Of a stretch of DNA of 60,920 nucleotides, positions 25,356 through 34,002 are shown piece by piece. The first letter of the stretch is position 1. The number at the start of each line of letters is the position of its first letter. Under the pieces are notes generated by a model. It was not told the DNA's origin. It searched no databases and worked only from the letters and a program-made list of their open reading frames with translations. The stretch is taken from contig JAFUEP010000007.1 in the NCBI GenBank assembly GCA_017470345.1, positions 1 through 60,920 of the forward strand. The letters are read 5' to 3'. A program made the position numbers and the translations under genes. This stretch comes from Prevotella sp. (GTDB taxonomy: Bacteria; Bacteroidota; Bacteroidia; Bacteroidales; Bacteroidaceae).

Positions 25356-27878
25356 ATGAATAACTATATTGAAGCGATGAACAAAGAAAGGAAATGGTTG
25401 GGCAGGTTACTGTTGTGTATGTCTGCGCTATTAGCGTGTAGCGGTAATGTTTATGCTTCTGTCATTGACACCGTCACGTTTGTCGACAATAACGTGCCGA
25501 CAGCTACGTTTAAGACACCGACGGCCGCATCTCGGAGCCGACGTCCGATGGTTGGGCGTGGAGGATTTGTGAATGTTGAGGTTGCTGCGTGGCCGTCAGA
25601 AAAGTCTCTTTCATGGCAGTCCATGGTAGAGACGAGCATCAAATTGGCATGTGATTTATGGGCAAATTATCTTGAATATGGTGATAGTATAAAGCTTTTA
25701 CTAAGATTTGACTCCGCTCAGACAGATGATATAAAAACTACTGTCTTTTATACTAATTCTGATGGTTCGGATATCTGCTATCCTTATTCTCTTCAACGTA
25801 AGCTTTATCCTTCGGATGTTGACTCTTCCATCCAGTACGATGCCGAAGTGGCGGTCAATCCAAATGCTACATGGCACTTGGGGATGGGGGATGCCAATGG
25901 TGGCAAGAATCTCACGTTAGCCGTCATGCGCTCGATATCAGCAGCTATGGGCTTTGGCAGTAGTTTCAGGATTGACAGCCGCAACAGAATAGTTCGGAAG
26001 TGTATAGCATATGTAATCTTTGATCATTATGTAAGGAACGCTTTGGGTGAGTATCTCAAAGACATTCCTCTGTCTTCCGGAAACGCGACATCGCAAGCAA
26101 TCAGTGATTTTGTGCAGTCGCGTCGTGGCTCCTTGTGTTTCGATACGGGCAGTGCGACCTATAGTTTGTATGCACCTGATCCTTTTGAGAACGATAAGTC
26201 CCTTCGATATATTGATGTGCCAAATTCCCTCATGTCGGTAGCTATGCCAGATTCCATTGATTTAGAGGTTGATCCTGCTACAATTGACATCCTCGAAACG
26301 CTTGGATGGAATCTTACGACGACGGCATCCTTGGAAATCGTTTGTGAGGATGCCGATTCCACGGGCACAGCTTCTGCTTACCAGCCACATAGATGCTATC
26401 TTTCGTCTACTAATCTGCAGTTCTCTTCACAAGAATGGACATGTCTGTTCCCAGATACCAATGGTATATATCAAACCGTTGCAACATCCGACTCTGCGGA
26501 AATCTATACACCCATCATTGCTGATGCCAACCAATATGACATAACCGCCGATGGTGAGGTCAAGGCTATCATCTTGTTTGAGGGAACGGCAGGTAGCGAG
26601 CACTATCAGGCAAAACGCCAGGTGTGGCTTCAGTTGAAGCCACAGATCAGCTATATCTCTGCCCCTGTGTTCACGCCCAGCGTAATGACAGAAGGTGACT
26701 ATTCTGTCGATTTAGACGTGAAGTATGAAGGATGCTATTACCTGTATGTGACTGTAAGGCCGCAGTATGCGCCCTATCAGACTATTTATTATTCCGAATC
26801 TCCATATTTTACTCATTTTCATTTTGATGATGTCGACTTCTGGGGCAACGTAAGAATAACATTTACTGGCGTCAATGCCTACGGCAACACGACAAGAACA
26901 ATTGTACTGAATGCTCCGGCGGGGAGCCGTCGCAGTGCCGATCATCCCAGTATTGTAGCCGAGAAATCGTCGCTATATCCAGAGCTTGCCGCCACTGACA
27001 CGCTCCGTGTCCACGATGTCTGCACGTTTTGTTTGTCGGATGGCCTGAAGGCTGACTGGCAACTGATGATGGAGGGACGGGAGTCGTGGATGGTGGTCCG
27101 CGAAGCAAACGATTCGGAGGAACTGACGGTCGCGTTCGAGAAAGGGTTGACTGATTTCTTTGCCTTGGAATCAATGTATGACCGTCTCGGGCGACGTATC
27201 TGCAGCGGCCGGGTGTATGCCGTTCGGGGCGACCGGCGCGACTCTATGGACGTCGTCTTCCAGCTCAGTCCTGACCGTCCTATCATAAAGGACGTGCAGC
27301 TGCTTTATGACTATTTCGACTACGATCAAGCCGAATTTATCAATACAAGCATACGCGTCAGTATGGTGCTGTCGCCCGACACGAAGGGAATTTCCTGCCT
27401 ACAGTCGTATATGGATCAGGAAGGGCATACCCATGCTTTCGGCTCATATCATAGTGCGCTGGATTCTGAGAGCAACACGTGGACGTCGCCGTCGTACGTT
27501 CATTGGGACTTTGACCATTTCTTCGATTTGTGCGCATCGGGGGAATTCCATCAGAGTGCTCCCGTCAGGATCTATGTGAATGAATATATCGACCCCTACT
27601 ATATAGACCTGTTCCGCCAGTGGGAGACGACCCTGGACATCGCAGACGTCTCTGGGGCTGACGGCATTGAAGTCAAGGTCAGGTGTCCGGGCGAGATAGA
27701 GGTCATATCGCCTCGGGCTCCTGTCATGTCTGTCTCGCTGGTCGATATGTGTGGCCGCACCATAGCCCGGAGCAGTCGTTCGGGCATACTTTCCTATCCC
27801 CCAAGCTTCAAGGGCGCAGCCGTCATTGTAGTACAGACAAAGGAGGGCGTCTGCAATCTCAAGAGAAGATTGCCATAG
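25356..27878 (+). CDS. Large secreted metalloprotease-like protein without active site
   Basis: This is an 840-residue protein with a signal peptide that contains a possible lipobox (LLAC, Cys about 28). Residues about 90-320 resemble a reprolysin-like protease domain: AVMRSISAAMGFGSS takes the place of HExxHxxGF (His/Glu/His replaced by R192, S193, A196), and SLRYID, NSLM and DILETLGW match the usual elements after the active site. Beta-sandwich repeats follow, ending in a tail like Bacteroidetes sorting domains. It may bind ligand instead of cutting. An alternative start is the ATG at 25377. Composition is AT-rich at first and GC-richer after about 27000. Confidence 0.72.
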   Translation: MNNYIEAMNKERKWLGRLLLCMSALLACSGNVYASVIDTVTFVDNNVPTATFKTPTAASRSRRPMVGRGGFVNVEVAAWPSEKSLSWQSMVETSIKLACDLWANYLEYGDSIKLLLRFDSAQTDDIKTTVFYTNSDGSDICYPYSLQRKLYPSDVDSSIQYDAEVAVNPNATWHLGMGDANGGKNLTLAVMRSISAAMGFGSSFRIDSRNRIVRKCIAYVIFDHYVRNALGEYLKDIPLSSGNATSQAISDFVQSRRGSLCFDTGSATYSLYAPDPFENDKSLRYIDVPNSLMSVAMPDSIDLEVDPATIDILETLGWNLTTTASLEIVCEDADSTGTASAYQPHRCYLSSTNLQFSSQEWTCLFPDTNGIYQTVATSDSAEIYTPIIADANQYDITADGEVKAIILFEGTAGSEHYQAKRQVWLQLKPQISYISAPVFTPSVMTEGDYSVDLDVKYEGCYYLYVTVRPQYAPYQTIYYSESPYFTHFHFDDVDFWGNVRITFTGVNAYGNTTRTIVLNAPAGSRRSADHPSIVAEKSSLYPELAATDTLRVHDVCTFCLSDGLKADWQLMMEGRESWMVVREANDSEELTVAFEKGLTDFFALESMYDRLGRRICSGRVYAVRGDRRDSMDVVFQLSPDRPIIKDVQLLYDYFDYDQAEFINTSIRVSMVLSPDTKGISCLQSYMDQEGHTHAFGSYHSALDSESNTWTSPSYVHWDFDHFFDLCASGEFHQSAPVRIYVNEYIDPYYIDLFRQWETTLDIADVSGADGIEVKVRCPGEIEVISPRAPVMSVSLVDMCGRTIARSSRSGILSYPPSFKGAAVIVVQTKEGVCNLKRRLP

Positions 27879-27983
27879 TCACCCGCCCAATGGGAAAGAC
27901 GGCTCTGATGATGAAATGATGGTCTGCAAGAGGCGCTGACCAGCCATGCTGAAAACAACAAGGAATGCCGCTTCCCGACTTTC

Positions 27984-30218
27984 TTACCAGCCGATTTTCA
28001 GGCGGTGGAGCATGGTTGTGCTCTCGCCGCAGCTGCCCGTGTGCTGGATGTGGATGCCGCCGAAGCGGTTCTTCCTGACCTTGGCTGACAGGTGCACCTC
28101 GTGAGGCAGCGGGCTGTCGGCGGGGCGGGGCGTCGCAGTCGTGACGTCGGCCGTGAGGCGGCCCTTGCTGTAATTGAGAAGGATGGTGCAGCCCGTGCGG
28201 TAGCAGGTGGCGGAGACGGGTTCGGTCAGCGGTCGCACCTCACCATTATTGTATTCCACGAGCAGGAAGTCGACGGCCTTGGCATGCTTCGTTGTGCGGA
28301 TGATGCGCAAGCCGTAGCCCGAGAGCGAGCGCGTGTCGAACTTCAGGCAGACGTCCATGTATTGTCCCGTGGCGGAGCCGAAGCCCTGTCCGGCCGTCTT
28401 GGTCGGGTCGACGTCGAGCTGCAGCGACATGTCGCCATAGGAGCGACGGACGGGCGTGTACATCAGTCGGGCGCCACGCTGCGCCTGCACCAGACCCTTG
28501 CCGACGGCCCCGTTGAATCCCTCGGCGTAGGCCCACATGTCGCGCTGCGGGTCGAATGTCCACCCGTAGGCCGCGGTGTCCTTCGGTTTATAGCCGTCGA
28601 CGGTCCAGTAACCCTCCTTGACGAGGGGTTGCCACTGGCAGGGGAAGTCGCGGAAATCAGTTAAATAATTAACTAATAATTTACTTCTTTCCACAGAAAC
28701 CGACGATTTCATCGGAGCGGTATCGGCGCCAATCGCGCTGCGTTGCGTTTTCGGCATGATTGTTGCTGTCAGCCGGCACCCCTGGTCGGCCTCACTCAGT
28801 CGGTAGGTCAGTTGCGGGGCGTCATGAGAGGTGCTGACGACGATGCCGTCGCGCAGCCAGCTGACGACCGACTCGTCACGCAGTCCCTCGCGCAGCGACA
28901 GCTCATAGTCGAGTCGGGCCGTGTCGCCGTCGACGATGATGCTCGGCTGGCGAAGGAATCGCGGTGGGGGCAGCGGGGTAGGGTGCAGACGGACGTGGCA
29001 GGCAGCCTCGCGTCCGTCTTTTGCTTTAGCCAATATGCAGAAATCAGCGGTTTCATCGGTGTCGTTGTTCAGCCACACATCAGCTTCTCCGTCAGCCTGC
29101 GGCGACAGCAGGGCACGGTCCTCGAAACCTTTCTCAACAAACCATTCGGCCGGCTCGCTGCTCGTCAGGGTGAACACCGCGGGCGACGTCAGCTCCACTT
29201 CGTGTTCTGACAAGCCAAGATAAGGCGTTCTGTCGCCGATGGAATCGATTAAAATCGTGTTTTCGGGCTGTCGGTTGCCGATGATATAGGGCTCACCGTT
29301 GAGCGTAAAACCGCTCTGATAGCAGCGCAGCCACGGCTGCGGGTAGGCCGTCCATCCGACGTAGCTGTCCTGCGGGGCATGATAACGGCAGTTGACCACC
29401 GTGACCGGTCCCCCCTGCTTGCAGAAGAAAGTCTCGCGGTTGGCGCTGCGGACGTAGAAGTCGCAGTCCTCGAAGCGCGGTCCGCTGCCGAAGGTGCTCC
29501 ACAGCGGCTTGGCACCGTAGAGGTCGAAGTCGCAGTGGCGGTAGACGGCGTTGCCGCCGTTCAGGGCGTCGTCGGTGCACTCAAAATGACACCGCTCGTA
29601 GAGACTCTCCCTGGCCCCGTTGAGCGGGTTCAGGTTGAGCCGGCTGACGAAGCGCACGTTGCGGGCCGTCAGCCGTCGCCCGTGGACATAGCCGACGTGG
29701 GCCTGCGTGATGGCGTCGCTGCGGCGCTTGATTGACAGCTCCGGACGTAGCCGATAGTCAAGGTCGACGTTGCAATAGTTGCCCATGGTGAGGTTCTCCA
29801 CGTGGAGCTCGTCGACGTGGAAGTCGAACATAGTGAAATTGCCGATGGCCCCCTGCGTCTGTCCTCGTTGTGAGGCGAAGACGACGTCGCGGGCATCCTC
29901 GCAAAGCCCGATGAAATCGAGCTTTTTGGCCGTTATCTCCATTCCGAACGGCTCGCGCCCGTTCTTCCCGACAGCCACCTCTGGCACGTCAGGATCGTCG
30001 GCCCAGTAGACCCAGGGCCGCACGTAGATGGTCGCCGTGTCGCCGATGGCCGCGATGGCCTCCTGCAGCGAGTTGAACACGTAGGGTCTGGCGGCCGCCT
30101 CACTGTCCGTGAGCGATCCGTCGAGAAGGATGTGCCGGCTGTCGAGCGTCGGCATCGTCTGGGCATGCGCCGTGAGTCCAAGAATGAAAAAGATGATAGT
30201 CAGGTCAAGTCTTGTCAT
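27984..30218 (-). CDS. Pectinesterase-like right-handed beta-helix protein
   Basis: This is a 744-residue secreted protein (signal peptide MTRLDLTIIFFILGLTAHA). Residues about 45-330 match the pectinesterase beta-helix pattern (FNSLQEAIAAIGDTATIYVRP, DELHVENLTMGNYC, CTDDALNGGNAVYRHCDFDL). The central part looks Ig-like and the last 220 residues look like a jelly-roll. The true substrate is uncertain; an esterase or lyase acting on pectin-like glycans is likely. Segment DETADF (DNA 29047) and another near 28.70 kb are encoded by the dispersed GCGGTTTCATCGG-type sequence. Convergent with the secreted protein gene before it. Confidence 0.7.
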   Translation of the reverse strand: MTRLDLTIIFFILGLTAHAQTMPTLDSRHILLDGSLTDSEAAARPYVFNSLQEAIAAIGDTATIYVRPWVYWADDPDVPEVAVGKNGREPFGMEITAKKLDFIGLCEDARDVVFASQRGQTQGAIGNFTMFDFHVDELHVENLTMGNYCNVDLDYRLRPELSIKRRSDAITQAHVGYVHGRRLTARNVRFVSRLNLNPLNGARESLYERCHFECTDDALNGGNAVYRHCDFDLYGAKPLWSTFGSGPRFEDCDFYVRSANRETFFCKQGGPVTVVNCRYHAPQDSYVGWTAYPQPWLRCYQSGFTLNGEPYIIGNRQPENTILIDSIGDRTPYLGLSEHEVELTSPAVFTLTSSEPAEWFVEKGFEDRALLSPQADGEADVWLNNDTDETADFCILAKAKDGREAACHVRLHPTPLPPPRFLRQPSIIVDGDTARLDYELSLREGLRDESVVSWLRDGIVVSTSHDAPQLTYRLSEADQGCRLTATIMPKTQRSAIGADTAPMKSSVSVERSKLLVNYLTDFRDFPCQWQPLVKEGYWTVDGYKPKDTAAYGWTFDPQRDMWAYAEGFNGAVGKGLVQAQRGARLMYTPVRRSYGDMSLQLDVDPTKTAGQGFGSATGQYMDVCLKFDTRSLSGYGLRIIRTTKHAKAVDFLLVEYNNGEVRPLTEPVSATCYRTGCTILLNYSKGRLTADVTTATPRPADSPLPHEVHLSAKVRKNRFGGIHIQHTGSCGESTTMLHRLKIGW
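29047..29059 (+). repeat. Dispersed 13-mer GCGGTTTCATCGG, copy 2
   Basis: Exact copy of the sequence at 10212-10224, with flanks also similar (AAATC before, GTGTCG after). It encodes DETADF on the minus strand. Confidence 0.6.
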
Positions 30219-30225
30219 ACGACTG

Positions 30226-30233
30226 CAAAGTTA
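30226..30233 (-). promoter_or_regulatory. Likely -7 box of the beta-helix gene
   Basis: On the minus strand it reads TAACTTTG, eight bases ahead of the start at 30218. No clear -33 TTG is seen. Confidence 0.45.
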
Positions 30234-30283
30234 CGAAAAAGTTTGCATAATGTCTTGATTTCCGACGTTTTTTATTCTTTTAT

Positions 30284-30314
30284 TTGGTGTATTGTCAGAT
30301 TCTTCGTAACTTTG
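30284..30314 (+). promoter_or_regulatory. Promoter of the 199-residue secreted protein
   Basis: TTG at 30284-30286 and TAACTTTG at 30307-30314 have 20 bases between them, an excellent match. The ATG follows at 30340. Confidence 0.75.
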
Positions 30315-30339
30315 CGGAGCATAATTTAAGGTGTTGGAA

Positions 30340-30939
30340 ATGAAAAAGAGAATGAAACTACTCGTCGCAGCCCTGCTGCTGACCATGAACTGTCTGGGCC
30401 AGACCAACCTGACCGGCCGGGTCTATCACAATCCGAACATCATGAAGGACATGATCAAACAGGAGGTGAAAGACTTCGACAAGAAGATGGCTGAGGGAAT
30501 GGCCGAAGCCAAGAAGAAGGCCTTTGAAAAGTTTGAGAAGGAGAAGGGCCGCAAGCCCAATGCCCAGGAGATGGCCGACATCGACAAGGCCGTGAACGAG
30601 GCACTCACTAAGGCCAACGATATGATGGAAAATGCGATGAAGACTGCCGTGACGGTAGAGTTCACCGATGCCACTCATCTGGTGGTGAAGATGGACATGT
30701 CGGTCGACGATGCCATTCTGAAGGCCGCCGGTGTGTCATGGCTGAAGCGCAAGGCCATGAAGGCGGGCCTGGCGCTTGCTCCTAAGTCGCAGAAGGGCAC
30801 CTATGTCGTCAAGGGCAATCAGTTGTATATTGATGACGGAAGTGACGAGAAGGACACGATGACCGTCAGTGCCGACGGCAAATATCTGTACGGCAAGATG
30901 GACAAGAAGACCAAGTTCACCCTGACGCGTTCGAAATAA
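30340..30939 (+). CDS. Secreted protein of unknown function
   Basis: This is a 199-residue protein with a signal peptide (MKKRMKLLVAALLLTMNCLG). A charged helical part rich in Lys, Glu and Met (about 35-110) is followed by a C-terminal beta-strand-like region (TYVVKGNQLYIDDGSDEKDT). I do not recognise the family. The gene has its own promoter and a strong terminator and stands alone. The ATG at 30340 is chosen over an in-frame GTG at 30331. Confidence 0.75.
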   Translation: MKKRMKLLVAALLLTMNCLGQTNLTGRVYHNPNIMKDMIKQEVKDFDKKMAEGMAEAKKKAFEKFEKEKGRKPNAQEMADIDKAVNEALTKANDMMENAMKTAVTVEFTDATHLVVKMDMSVDDAILKAAGVSWLKRKAMKAGLALAPKSQKGTYVVKGNQLYIDDGSDEKDTMTVSADGKYLYGKMDKKTKFTLTRSK

Positions 30940-30945
30940 GAAAGT

Positions 30946-30979
30946 AAGGGGCAGTAGCATGTCGATGCTATTGCCCCTT
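30946..30979. terminator. Bidirectional terminator
   Basis: The 15-base stem from 30946 (AAGGGGCA, TAGCAT) pairs with 30965-30979 around a four-base loop GTCG. It separates the convergent secreted protein and glsB genes. Confidence 0.85.
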
Positions 30980-31002
30980 AATGTGTCGTTCAGCCTCGCC
31001 CC

Positions 31003-31995
31003 TCAATAGTTTGTGCGGTAGATGACCTTGCCGGCGCCGCTGGTGATCTTGAGGGCCTCGGGGTGCTCGTGGATGAAGGAGTCGATGTGGCGCTGGCGCT
31101 TCTCCTCGAGGATCTCGTCGACGGCGATGAGGATGCCCGTCTCCTCGACGTCGCCGAAGCCGTAGTTGATGGCTGTGCCGAAGAGGCGCATGGTGGGCGA
31201 CAGACTCATGTAGGCGTTGACCAGCGGGGGAATGTTGTAGCCCAGGGCGCGCACCTCGCGGTTGAGTATGCGATAGTCGTCCTTGAAGTTGCCGCCGGTG
31301 AAGACAGCTTCCATTTCCTCGGTCGTGGCTTCAATTTTCAGCGGTTTCATCGGAATGACGAGCCCGTCCTTGTCAGCAAAATACTTGTTGAGGAAGTAGA
31401 GGATCATGTCGCGCCCCTTGCGGATGTAGGAGGGATACATGGTCATCTTGCCGAAGTAATACTTCACGTCGGGCATGACGACGGTCAGTGCGCCGAGTCC
31501 GTCCCAGAGGTTGTCGAGGGCGAAGAGACTCTTGGCCCCCATGCGGCTCGACTGGTAGGGCAGCGAGACGAACGATCGTCCGAGCTCAACGGTGTAAGGC
31601 ATGTAGTCGCGCAGGAATCGCTCGCTGAAATGGAACATGTGGCTTGTGGCCAGGACGGGCTGTCCGTCGGGTCCGATGTCCCACTTGGTGCCCTCCAGGT
31701 ATCGGTAGCCGCCGATAATCTCCTCGGCCTCGGGGTTCCATACGATGAGCTGCTTGTAGCAGTTGTCGCAGGTGTCGAACTCGTCGATGTCGGTTTCCTT
31801 GCCCGTTCCTCCGCCAGCCTCGCGGAAGGCAATCTCGCGCAGTCGTCCTATCTCCAGCATCACGTTGGGGGCATTGTGGGCGGTCACGATGTAGATCTCG
31901 TTGTTACTCTTGTTGGTCATGCGAAGCTGTCTGTCGGGTGTCAGCTCGGCTTTCAGTTTTTCTTTCGCAATGGGCTGGATGATAGGCTGTTCCAT
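31003..31995 (-). CDS. glsB: N-acyltransferase for glycine lipids (GNAT family)
   Basis: This is a 330-residue OlsB/GlsB-type GNAT enzyme, expected to transfer a 3-hydroxy fatty acid from acyl-ACP to the amino group of glycine, the first step of glycine lipid synthesis in Bacteroides. Family segments include RLREIAFREAGGGTG and ELGRSFVSLPYQ. The start at 31995 overlaps the stop of the O-acyltransferase by one base (TAATG). The assignment to glycine instead of ornithine rests on the known Bacteroides pair. The 13-mer GCGGTTTCATCGG lies within it at 31341. Confidence 0.78.
   Translation of the reverse strand: MEQPIIQPIAKEKLKAELTPDRQLRMTNKSNNEIYIVTAHNAPNVMLEIGRLREIAFREAGGGTGKETDIDEFDTCDNCYKQLIVWNPEAEEIIGGYRYLEGTKWDIGPDGQPVLATSHMFHFSERFLRDYMPYTVELGRSFVSLPYQSSRMGAKSLFALDNLWDGLGALTVVMPDVKYYFGKMTMYPSYIRKGRDMILYFLNKYFADKDGLVIPMKPLKIEATTEEMEAVFTGGNFKDDYRILNREVRALGYNIPPLVNAYMSLSPTMRLFGTAINYGFGDVEETGILIAVDEILEEKRQRHIDSFIHEHPEALKITSGAGKVIYRTNY
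31341..31353 (+). repeat. Dispersed 13-mer GCGGTTTCATCGG, copy 3
   Basis: Exact match to the copies at 10212 and 29047, within glsB; flanks are less similar, preceded by AATTTTCA. Confidence 0.55.
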
Positions 31996-32825
31996 TATTT
32001 CAGTTTGTAGACTTGTTCTTTGACGGTTTCGGCCCATTCGGCCGGTGTCTTCGACTTGTCGAAGGTCTGCCAGGGGATGGGGCGTCCGATGGTGACGTGG
32101 AAGGTCTGGCCGGTATTCTTGAACATCTCGTCGGCCAGGAAGAGCATGGCCACGTTGACCTTCTTGATATACTTGTCGCTGAAGTTCGACAGGCGGTAGA
32201 AGAAGTTGCTGTTGTGGCCGTCGAAGTGGATGGGCACGACGTCGCGCCTCGTCTCGACGCTCTTGGTGATGAACGTCTTTTTCCACGGCAGGTCGCGAAT
32301 GACGCCGTCACGTCGGCGCGAGCACAGGCCCGCGGGGAACATCAGGATGTGGGTGTCGCCCTGGAATCCGGCCTCGACGATGGCGGGGAACGAGCGGCTC
32401 TGCTTGCCCGTCTTGTTGATCGGTATGCAGAGGGGAGCCAGTCCGGGCAGGTTCATCAGCAGGTCGTTGACTAGATAGCGGAAGCGCCCGTCGTACTGCT
32501 GTCCGAGCACCGAGCCGAGGGCCACGCCGTCGATGCCGCCCAGGGGGTGGTTGGAGACGAAGGTGTAGAGCCGTCCGTCGTCCTTCGGTGGCAGGTTCTC
32601 GGCGCCGCTGACCTCGATCTTCACCTTCAGGAAGTCGAGGCACGCCAGTAGCCAGGGCGTTCCCGTGAGGTTGCGTGCCTGCCAGAGGAAGTCGTTCACC
32701 TGGTCTTCGTGGGCGATGCGCTTGAGCCAGTTGACGGCAAAACCGGGCACCCATCGTGCCTTCGGGCCCATCTTCGATCGCAACACCTTCTCGATGTCGA
32801 CAGTCTTTTCCGTAATTGTTTCCAT
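31995..32825 (-). CDS. glsA: O-acyltransferase for glycine lipids (PlsC-like)
   Basis: This is a 276-residue acyltransferase of the PlsC superfamily, expected to add the second acyl chain to N-acyl-3-hydroxy-acyl-glycine. The catalytic site reads NHPLGGID (His93, Asp99), the variant spacing of the hemolysin-like branch; the second acyl-binding block is near INKTGKQSR. It is the first gene of the pair with glsB. A TAACTTTG box on the minus strand at 32851-32858 is a likely -7 element. Confidence 0.78.
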   Translation of the reverse strand: METITEKTVDIEKVLRSKMGPKARWVPGFAVNWLKRIAHEDQVNDFLWQARNLTGTPWLLACLDFLKVKIEVSGAENLPPKDDGRLYTFVSNHPLGGIDGVALGSVLGQQYDGRFRYLVNDLLMNLPGLAPLCIPINKTGKQSRSFPAIVEAGFQGDTHILMFPAGLCSRRRDGVIRDLPWKKTFITKSVETRRDVVPIHFDGHNSNFFYRLSNFSDKYIKKVNVAMLFLADEMFKNTGQTFHVTIGRPIPWQTFDKSKTPAEWAETVKEQVYKLK

Positions 32826-32850
32826 CGTTTGTTTTAGACGTTACGAGATG

Positions 32851-32858
32851 CAAAGTTA
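32851..32858 (-). promoter_or_regulatory. Likely -7 box of glsA-glsB
   Basis: On the minus strand it reads TAACTTTG, 26 bases ahead of the glsA start. The -33 region is A/T-rich without a clear TTG. Confidence 0.5.
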
Positions 32859-33032
32859 CTATAAATCTTTTAGTTTTAGAAAATTTTTCCACGAAAGTGC
32901 TCATTTTTATAATATTTTGACGTTTCCAGACGTCTTTTTCTTATATTATCGTAGTTTTCGGGCGGTTCATCCTGCGCTTTATGTTGTCTCATCGTCAGGG
33001 GCCTCAGTCCTATTGCAGAAAGCGATCTTGCG

Positions 33033-33227
33033 ATTGCGAATTTATTTTACATATTGCGAGTTTTTTGAAGAGAAGCGGTGCTTCTCGGTCAGAGAAGTGC
33101 CGCTTTTCACCTCGAGAAGCGGTCCTTTTCCTCACGAGAAGCACCGCTTCTTTTTGGGAATATGTGTATAATGTTGTAAATCAATGTCTTGTATTTTCTT
33201 GACAATATATTGCGAATTTTATTTACA
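33033..33227. repeat. Type G palindromic repeat, copy 3, with direct repeats at its ends
   Basis: Four half-sites lie at 33066-33152: AAGCGGTGCTTCTCG, GAGAAGTGCCGCTT, CGAGAAGCGGTCC and CGAGAAGCACCGCTT. The first pairs perfectly with the fourth, and by wobble with the second. Imperfect 19-base direct repeats (ATTGCGAATTT plus ATTTACA-like, 17 of 19 equal) lie at 33033-33051 and 33209-33227. The tail (TTGTATTTTCTTGACAAT at about 33189) is shared with copy 4. The remainder of the 720-base gap 32826-33545 holds no gene that I can support; 33241-33420 is unassigned. Confidence 0.8.
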
Positions 33228-33467
33228 AAATGCTGCTATTTTGCATCGAATGACCGCGCGGATTTTTGTGTGAGGGCATCCTCCCTGACGCTCGTCGCTA
33301 TGAGGCGGGCGTAGGGTGGGGCCAGTAAGTCGCCGTCGGTGGCGTCGAGCCGGACATTCGCCTGCTATAGATTGTCAACGATGGTTGCACAAAACTGACA
33401 TTTTGTGTAAAAACGGCCTCCTCTTTGTTCGAAAATCAAAAAAAATGGGGGGCGGAGTGAAAAAATG

Positions 33468-33509
33468 TGGGGAAAAGTGGAGGATTGTGGGGGAATTTTA
33501 TTACTTTTG
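33468..33509 (+). promoter_or_regulatory. MraZ-type boxes and -7 element before mraZ
   Basis: TGGGG (33468-33472), TGGAG (33478-33482) and TGGGG (33488-33492) are spaced exactly 10 bases apart, like the TGGGN repeats bound by E. coli MraZ. TACTTTTG at 33502-33509 is the likely -7 box. The boxes cover the -33 region, so binding should block RNA polymerase. Confidence 0.7.
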
Positions 33510-33545
33510 CAACCAAATCCCACAAATTAAAAAAAGAGAACTCAA

Positions 33546-33995
33546 ATGCGTTTCTTGGGAAACATCGAAGCAAAGGTCGACGCCAAAGGTCGCGTCTTCC
33601 TGCCCGCCGCCTTCCGCAAAGTGCTGCAGACGGCCGGTGAGGAGACGCTCGTGATGCGCAAGGATGTGCATCAGCGCTGCCTCGTGCTCTATCCCGAGAG
33701 CGCCTGGAACCGCAAGATGGACGCGCTGCTTGCCAAGGTGAACGAGTGGGACGACGTCGGGCAGCAGGTGGTGCGTCAGTACGTGTCGGAGGCCGAGGTG
33801 CTGACGCTCGACGGCAACGGCCGCTTCCTCATCCAGAAGCGCTATCTGCAGATGGCCGACATCGAGCAGTCGGTGCGCTTCATCGGCATGAACGACGTCA
33901 TCGAGATATGGGCCCAGGAGAAGACCACGGAGCCCTTCCTCAGTCAGGAGGACTTCGCGGCCAAGCTGAAAGCCATCATGACAGCCAACACATGA
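33546..33995 (+). CDS. mraZ: Transcriptional regulator MraZ
   Basis: This is a 149-residue protein with two SpoVT/AbrB-like swapped-hairpin repeats (DAKGRVFLPAAFR near 12-24, LDGNGRFLIQKRY near 87-99). MraZ forms a ring that binds TGGGN repeats in its own promoter and represses the dcw cluster. It is the first gene of the division and cell wall cluster and lies eight bases before rsmH. The matching boxes are visible just upstream, supporting autoregulation. Confidence 0.95.
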   Translation: MRFLGNIEAKVDAKGRVFLPAAFRKVLQTAGEETLVMRKDVHQRCLVLYPESAWNRKMDALLAKVNEWDDVGQQVVRQYVSEAEVLTLDGNGRFLIQKRYLQMADIEQSVRFIGMNDVIEIWAQEKTTEPFLSQEDFAAKLKAIMTANT

Positions 33996-34002
33996 ATAGG
34001 AA

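Noticed and set aside
33241-33420. Possible structured RNA in the GC-rich gap before mraZ
   Set aside because: Some short stems can be drawn but no known RNA signature (RNase P, tmRNA, SRP, 6S) could be matched.
33316-33654. Small frame before mraZ on the plus strand
   Set aside because: It crosses the MraZ boxes and the mraZ start in another frame and has no recognisable features.
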